From: JBIKIW01 sp044361365
GTDB taxonomy: Bacteria; Patescibacteriota; JACMRA01
Direction of reading: 5' to 3'
Assembly (NCBI GenBank): GCA_044361365.1
Contig: JBIKIW010000052.1
Coordinates: forward strand, 1-9,277
DNA length: 9,277 bases
Shown here: one piece after another, positions 5,764 to 9,277 of the stretch
Layout: each line of letters opens with the position of its first letter
How positions within the stretch are numbered: position 1 is the first letter of the stretch
Program-made: the position numbers and the translations under genes
Notes under the pieces: generated by a model
Database searches by the model: none
Told to the model about the DNA's origin: nothing
What the model saw: only the letters and a program-made list of their open reading frames with translations

Positions 5764-6945
5764 ATGAACTTACCAACATTTAAGGATATCAAATCAAAAC
5801 CTAATGCACTTCCAATTGCAATTGCAACCTCGTTATTGATGATCGCTCAACAATTGCCTACTATAGCTCAAACTCCGAAAGGTCTAAGCAATAATAATGT
5901 GATAGCTGAAAGTTACGATCAATCAAATAATCCTAGTTTAGGGTTATTGGTACTAAAAACAATAAAAAATGGTCAAAGTAGTATTAAGTCCATTAAAGAG
6001 TTACCAGAATCAAAGTCAGAAACTATTATACCCGGTGTGGAAGTTCGTTTTGGTGAAAATGATCCACGACCTAAGAACATGATTGAAAATCTTAAATCAT
6101 CTTTTGGATCTAAATATTCACCTCTAATATCTAAAAATACCAATATCCTGATTTTTAGTGCATCTCGTTATGCAATAAACTCAACAAGAAAGAACTCAGA
6201 AGCTATTAACTTCAGAGTGGTTGATGGAGATACAATCTATCATATAATAGTTTTAAATCATGAGAGTTTTTCAAGAACTGAGGAACAAAAAATCTCTGAC
6301 TTGCCTGAAAACATTCGAAAACAGGTTGCAAATTATCCTATTAGCAAGATATCTAGTGATTTAAAAGAAAATTTATCTTCTGGTAAAAAAACAGACATGT
6401 TTGGTGAATGGGGTAATATATCTCTAACTCTTGAATCAAACGGTTTAATGCCTTCCCTCAATAACGAAGTAAGGGAAGCTGCTTTGAAAGATTTTATGTT
6501 ATCAGGGTTACAAACAAATGGTTTTACAAATGAAGATGCTTTGGGTATTGCAGAATCTAGTGTAAACTCATTTGTGACACAGGAACATACATGGGCACAG
6601 GATTCTGTTATTAACACTCTGACAGTTATGGCAAAAATATTGCTTTACGAAGAAGGAACACCCTTAACCAGTGATAATGTTGATACTAAAATAACGGAGC
6701 TAATTAATGCAGATAAACAGTCAATCACGGATTTATATTTAGCGTGTAGACAATTCATTAGAGGTAATAACTCTTATAATTTTCTCTCTAATTTTGCCTA
6801 CAAAGAAACCGCAGATGTTGTGGCGGTACTTATTCGAGAGTATATTAACAAAACACAGTTAAATAATCTTCCCTTTAAAGTAAAAACAGAAGTCACACAA
6901 GTCCAAGAAGGTAAAGATAAAGGAAAATACACAATACAATATTGA
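5764..6945 (+). CDS. Orphan predicted secreted protein, unknown function
   Basis: The 393-residue product has a signal-peptide-like N-terminus: three lysines in the first 12 residues, a hydrophobic core about residues 14-29 (NALPIAIATSLLMIA), then QQLPTIA with possible cleavage after A35. No further membrane segment is apparent. The mature part is polar and rich in Asn, Ser, Lys and Ile. Roughly residues 80-170 look beta-rich (IIPGVEVRFG, NTNILIFSASRY, DTIYHIIVLNHE). Residues 235-360 look helical (NNEVREAALKDFMLSGL, SITDLYLACRQFI, ETADVVAVLIREYI). I recognise no domain or catalytic motif, and it has no cysteine near the cleavage site that would make it a lipoprotein. It starts at ATG 5764 after a 72-nt G-free leader with no Shine-Dalgarno. 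Upstream is the KGG terminator and downstream is decayed coding sequence. It may be a surface or periplasmic accessory factor; function is unknown. Confidence 0.75.
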   Translation: MNLPTFKDIKSKPNALPIAIATSLLMIAQQLPTIAQTPKGLSNNNVIAESYDQSNNPSLGLLVLKTIKNGQSSIKSIKELPESKSETIIPGVEVRFGENDPRPKNMIENLKSSFGSKYSPLISKNTNILIFSASRYAINSTRKNSEAINFRVVDGDTIYHIIVLNHESFSRTEEQKISDLPENIRKQVANYPISKISSDLKENLSSGKKTDMFGEWGNISLTLESNGLMPSLNNEVREAALKDFMLSGLQTNGFTNEDALGIAESSVNSFVTQEHTWAQDSVINTLTVMAKILLYEEGTPLTSDNVDTKITELINADKQSITDLYLACRQFIRGNNSYNFLSNFAYKETADVVAVLIREYINKTQLNNLPFKVKTEVTQVQEGKDKGKYTIQY

Positions 6946-6954
6946 TTCAGATAG

Positions 6955-7193
6955 ATGACGAACCTAATAAAGCTGATAAAAAATGAAACTCTAAATACTA
7001 ATTATGATGAAATCTTTAACCCAGAGACAGGAAAGTTTGAATTTTTTGAGAATGTAAAAATATAAATATTGATATCGTTGAATCAAATCTGATTTATACT
7101 GTGGATATGGTGGTTTTTGCAAATATCACAAACCAAAAATTAACGCGAAATATAGACACAGATGGGCAAGTTTTTTGGAAGCGGGTTGGTTAG
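6955..7193 (+). pseudogene. Small frameshifted coding remnant, unknown
   Basis: ATG 6955 opens 36 codons (MTNLIKLIKNETLNTNYDEI, then FNPETGKFEFFENVKI) to TAA 7063-7065. A different + frame overlaps at 7050 and runs to TAG 7191-7193, reading NINIDIVESNLIYTVDM and later TDGQVFWKRVGW. Joined by a single frameshift near 7055-7062, the two read as one continuous soluble protein of roughly 80 residues. I do not recognise it. It lies 9 bp after the secreted-protein stop on the same strand, so it may have been the next gene of a transcription unit that has decayed, or chance open sequence. Confidence 0.35.
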
Positions 7194-7223
7194 TTATATC
7201 TATTCCATACTAAACTTACAAAG

Positions 7224-7261
7224 CAAATACCCCCGACCTTTCAGGTCGACCCCTAGATAGG
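7224..7261 (-). repeat. REP-like double hairpin beside the transposase remnant
   Basis: On the - strand this reads CCTA-tc-TAGG, then GGTCGACCT-gaa-AGGTCGGG, and ends GGGGGTATTTG. The stems are 7252-7255 with 7258-7261, and 7234-7239 with 7243-7248. It has the same layout and GGGGTAT tail as the unit at 1941-1985. Confidence 0.6.
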
Positions 7262-7278
7262 CACGGCTGTCCCATTCC

Positions 7279-8231
7279 TTAAAAACTCTGTATCACTTTA
7301 AACAATCTGCTGATTTTATTCCCAAATAATCTAATGCTTTGGGCTTGGTTCGTAGATCCAATACTTTTGTACAGAATTACTGCTAAACTTCTAAAAAAAG
7401 CATTGTTACTTGGTGAGTTACCTTTGGTAATTTTACTACTGTCTTCTTGATAGGTAATGTCTTTAATGTAGTGGAAAGCTTCAATAGACCAATGCTTTCT
7501 TTTTAGATCTAGGTAGTATTTAGCCGACTCTGGCTGACTTGAAATGAAGTAATTTTGATTTAGGGTTTCTCTGAAACTTACTTCACCTGTTAGTTTGCTT
7601 CTAGTTGTTTGCTTTACTATAGTCTGAATTACAATGACTGTTTTTAAACCTTTCCAGTCAGGGTATTGGATTTGAGGATCTTGAATTTGAATTTTGTAGC
7701 AAACTCTTAATTCTTCTCTACCTTTGTTGATTTCATGCTTAACTGCAATTTCTTTTGAGTTGTGTTGTAGGGTGATTTCTGTATTAAATTTACTCTGGAT
7801 TTTTTCATAAAGTAGTCTTTGATTTCTTTTTACTTGGATAAAGTAATTATTCTTACTATTAATGACTATTTCTAGAGTTTTTGTCGTGGCGAAACTCTGT
7901 TCGGGAAACCCGAACCCACTTCTCAGTTTTGACAATGAAGGGCATCCATAGTTAAGACCATATTTTCAAGATTCAAGGCTTTAATTAACTCTTGAACAGT
8001 ATTGACTTCACCCTTTCCTGATCCATTGATAAAAGCTTTGGATTTGATACTCTTACCCTCACTGTAGGCTGTGACTATACTGGTAAAAGTTTGCTTTGTA
8101 GATTGGCTTTGTTTAATAGTGCCTCTAATGGCTTTACCGTCTAAATGAATAGCTGAGTCTGAGTTTAATTGAAAAACTTCAAAGATAGCTTGGTTTAAAT
8201 CATCGTAGTCTAGTTTCTGCAGATTGCACAT
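7279..8231 (-). pseudogene. ISAs1-family (H-repeat type) transposase, frame-disrupted and 5'-truncated
   Basis: This is a DDE transposase remnant in two frames. The upstream part (8231 to 7923, 102 codons) has HLDGKAIRG with the first catalytic D31, then FTSIVTAYSEG and LTMDALHCQ with the second catalytic D96. The downstream part (to 7279) resumes with KTLEIVINSKNNYFIQVKRNQ and contains KRKHWSIEAFHYIKDITYQED, whose E is the third catalytic residue. These are family hallmarks (DGK, DALHCQ, K-NQ, HW-IE-H-D--F-ED). A 44-bp insertion at 7883-7926 separates the halves; removing it gives one continuous frame, DALHCQKKTLEIV. The N-terminal portion of about 80-90 residues normal for the family is missing: an in-frame TGA lies just upstream of 8231 and no family sequence is visible in any frame beyond it. 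The ends of the original IS were not identified. It is inactive by inspection. Confidence 0.85.
7883..7926. mobile_element. 44-bp hairpin insertion inside the transposase gene
   Basis: The segment is centred on a perfect 7-bp stem, GTTCGGG (7899-7905) with CCCGAAC (7909-7915), and an AAA loop on the + strand. It is bounded by TTTTT (7878-7882) and TTTT (7927-7930). Deleting exactly these 44 bases fuses the runs into nine A on the coding strand and restores CAA AAA AAA ACT CTA, i.e. QKKTL, as the family expects. No target-site duplication remains. Precise entry without duplication, plus a hairpin, resembles REP or IS200/IS605-type single-strand mobility. Confidence 0.6.
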
Positions 8232-8469
8232 TGTTTTTCATACCCAAATTCAAAGTTGTTTATTTGATATTTGTAAAATAGCTTGTTTTCTCCAGCAAAT
8301 CAAGGTTAGAATTGATAATTTACGATTAGCATACAAGGCTAGTGCTTCTAAATTAGCCTCAATTCCATGTTTAAGAATTGCTAGTTGGTATACTAGAATT
8401 GGTTACTTTCTACCACCTTGAATGTGCAAATATGTGTTTAAATTTGTTCACCCTGGCAATGCTCTACCT
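8232..8469. other. Gap between transposase remnant and VKOR gene
   Basis: No recognisable gene. A 50-codon open stretch on the - strand (8402 to 8253, including HGIEANLEALALYANRKLS) is in the same frame as the transposase 5' part but shows no family similarity and has no start. CAGGGTGAAC on the - strand near 8450 could be an old IS end, but no matching inverted end is found near 7260. Confidence 0.35.
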
Positions 8470-9075
8470 TTAGATGCTATAAATCCAAAAAGGATAAGAG
8501 ACTGCAAAGATTACAATCAAGAAAAATAAAGTAATAACTGGAATATGCCAACCTCCTCTAACTTTTCTCTGAAAATAAGATGCTAAACCTTCAGGCAAAC
8601 CAAAGTTGTTTTCTTGAAAATGAATCAAAAGCATAGCAAAAAAGATACAAGTCGAGCTAAGTGCCGAAAGCAAGCACCAAGGACAAAAAACTCCTATTAA
8701 ATACGCCGAAACATACATAAACCACGAGGACAAAGCAAATGCTAAAAATGGTGGAATAGTGGTTAACCAGGTCAAAAGTGGACTAATCTTTCTTTTTTCT
8801 ATGAGTACAAGTCCAGTTAAAAGAGCTGACGGATAGCCTGCCACCCCAAGCAACGAAAGCGGAATCCCAAATGCTTCGGCGTACTCACTTTTCATCACAA
8901 CTCCACAATTTAAAAGTACATTTATATTACAAGAAAGGGTTTGATCTGGATTTTTTAAGATATTTATTTTGTCTATTGTCAGAGTAAAAGCAGCTACAAA
9001 TCCAGCTATAGCAAAAAAGCAGATGACCAATGCTAAATGATTTTTGATGATAAATTTTTTAAGAAATTGAAGCAT
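8470..9075 (-). CDS. VKOR-family membrane thiol-disulfide oxidoreductase
   Basis: Bacterial VKOR homologues pass electrons from a DsbA-like partner to quinone, the functional counterpart of DsbB. The 201-residue product has the active-site pair CPWC (C131, C134), the loop pair C49 and C57 (LSCNINVLLNC), and the conserved FGIPLSLLGVAGY segment with S74 in the quinone pocket. Five hydrophobic segments are apparent (about 12-33, 72-92, 100-123, 125-150, 177-198): the four-helix VKOR core plus a fifth helix. Some homologues use that fifth helix to carry a thioredoxin domain, but the protein stops here. ATG 9075 is chosen because the promoter at 9085-9113 places transcription start just before it; the longer frame from 9117 would begin upstream of the promoter. 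No DsbA-like partner is in the window. Confidence 0.92.
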   Translation of the reverse strand: MLQFLKKFIIKNHLALVICFFAIAGFVAAFTLTIDKINILKNPDQTLSCNINVLLNCGVVMKSEYAEAFGIPLSLLGVAGYPSALLTGLVLIEKRKISPLLTWLTTIPPFLAFALSSWFMYVSAYLIGVFCPWCLLSALSSTCIFFAMLLIHFQENNFGLPEGLASYFQRKVRGGWHIPVITLFFLIVIFAVSYPFWIYSI

Positions 9076-9084
9076 ATTTATGCT

Positions 9085-9113
9085 AATATAAACCACCCTT
9101 TTACTGATGTCAA
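9085..9113 (-). promoter_or_regulatory. Near-consensus promoter of the VKOR gene, near-leaderless transcript
   Basis: TTGACA (9108-9113) and TATATT (9085-9090) on the - strand are separated by exactly 17 bp. The ATG is only 9 bp past the -10 hexamer, so the mRNA should begin within a few bases of the start codon. This decides the VKOR start. Confidence 0.8.
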
Positions 9114-9173
9114 ACAAAAGTTAACTTCGTTTTAAAACCAAAATAAATCCTAAGGGACTAGACCAGTTAAAAT

Positions 9174-9275
9174 TTAATTTGAAATACTTTTCAGGTATTT
9201 AATATAGATTTTGATAATATGGAGCAAATCTGTCTCTAAGTCAAATACATATTTCTCTAAATCTTTTTTTGATTG
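9174..9275 (-). CDS. 3' end of an unrecognised protein (partial at window edge)
   Basis: A frame entering from the right edge reads 33 residues, QSKKDLEKYVFDLETDLLHI and on to IKYLKSISN, ending at TAA (9174-9176). The other two - frames stop early. The C-terminus is helical, with regularly spaced Leu/Ile and charged residues. It is too short to identify. The stop is 61 bp upstream of the VKOR -35 box, so the VKOR gene appears to be transcribed separately. Confidence 0.45.
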   Translation of the reverse strand, partial: QSKKDLEKYVFDLETDLLHIIKIYIKYLKSISN

Positions 9276-9277
9276 AG

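Noticed and set aside
7920..7936. Programmed ribosomal frameshift between the two transposase frames
   Set aside because: The 17 or so residues at the start of the downstream frame are not family-like, and removing the 44-bp insert restores a perfect single frame. An insertion explains it better than recoding.
1..9277. Recoded TGA (glycine or tryptophan) as in some CPR lineages
   Set aside because: Tryptophan is encoded by TGG, genes end sensibly with TAA, TAG or TGA, and no conserved glycine needs TGA. The standard bacterial code is sufficient, though few TGA codons are available to test it.

Overview
The window is AT-rich and compactly coded. It looks like part of a small bacterial genome, most plausibly Candidate Phyla Radiation (Patescibacteria). 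The reasons are short core genes, almost no Shine-Dalgarno sequences, an S12 with a lineage-like N-terminal insertion, an isolated trpC, and several hairpin repeats. That placement is inference; no rRNA or other decisive marker is present.

Layout. 1-161 is the 3' end of an unrecognised + strand gene. 211-1515 is a uvrB that stops after the first helicase half (434 codons; UvrB is usually about 660-670). Ten bases after its stop lies a MITE-like element (1526-1768) with terminal inverted repeats, and a REP-like double hairpin is nested inside it. A second REP-like unit (1941-1985) and a rho-independent terminator follow. From 4232 down to 2018 on the - strand runs a tight operon with one good promoter and one terminator: greA, rplU (L21), rplQ (L17), rplM (L13), rpsL (S12). 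The gene order is unusual, because rpsI, rpmA, rpsG and fusA, the usual partners, are absent. Upstream of it is a lone but catalytically intact trpC (4316-5098, -).

5150-5354 is a second MITE copy. It abuts a KGG-motif small stress-protein remnant (5356-5538) that ends in a terminator. Then comes an orphan predicted secreted protein (5764-6945, +), preceded by a leader with no G for more than 70 nt. A decayed ORF (6955-7193) and a REP-like unit on the - strand follow. 7279-8231 (-) is a broken ISAs1-family (H-repeat type) transposase. Its frame is split by a 44-bp hairpin-bearing insertion that sits exactly inside a run of A and leaves no target duplication. The window ends with a VKOR-family membrane thiol oxidoreductase (8470-9075, -), driven by a near-consensus promoter that implies an almost leaderless mRNA, and with the 3' end of another - strand gene.

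How it fits together. The housekeeping content is translation and transcription (operon), DNA repair (damaged uvrB), one tryptophan-pathway step, and disulfide formation in the envelope. The gaps between them are occupied by small non-autonomous hairpin elements and IS debris. These elements sit at the broken ends of uvrB and the KGG gene and inside the transposase. I found no clearly new multi-gene system. The most notable signals are the small hairpin elements, the non-canonical ribosomal operon and the G-free leader.
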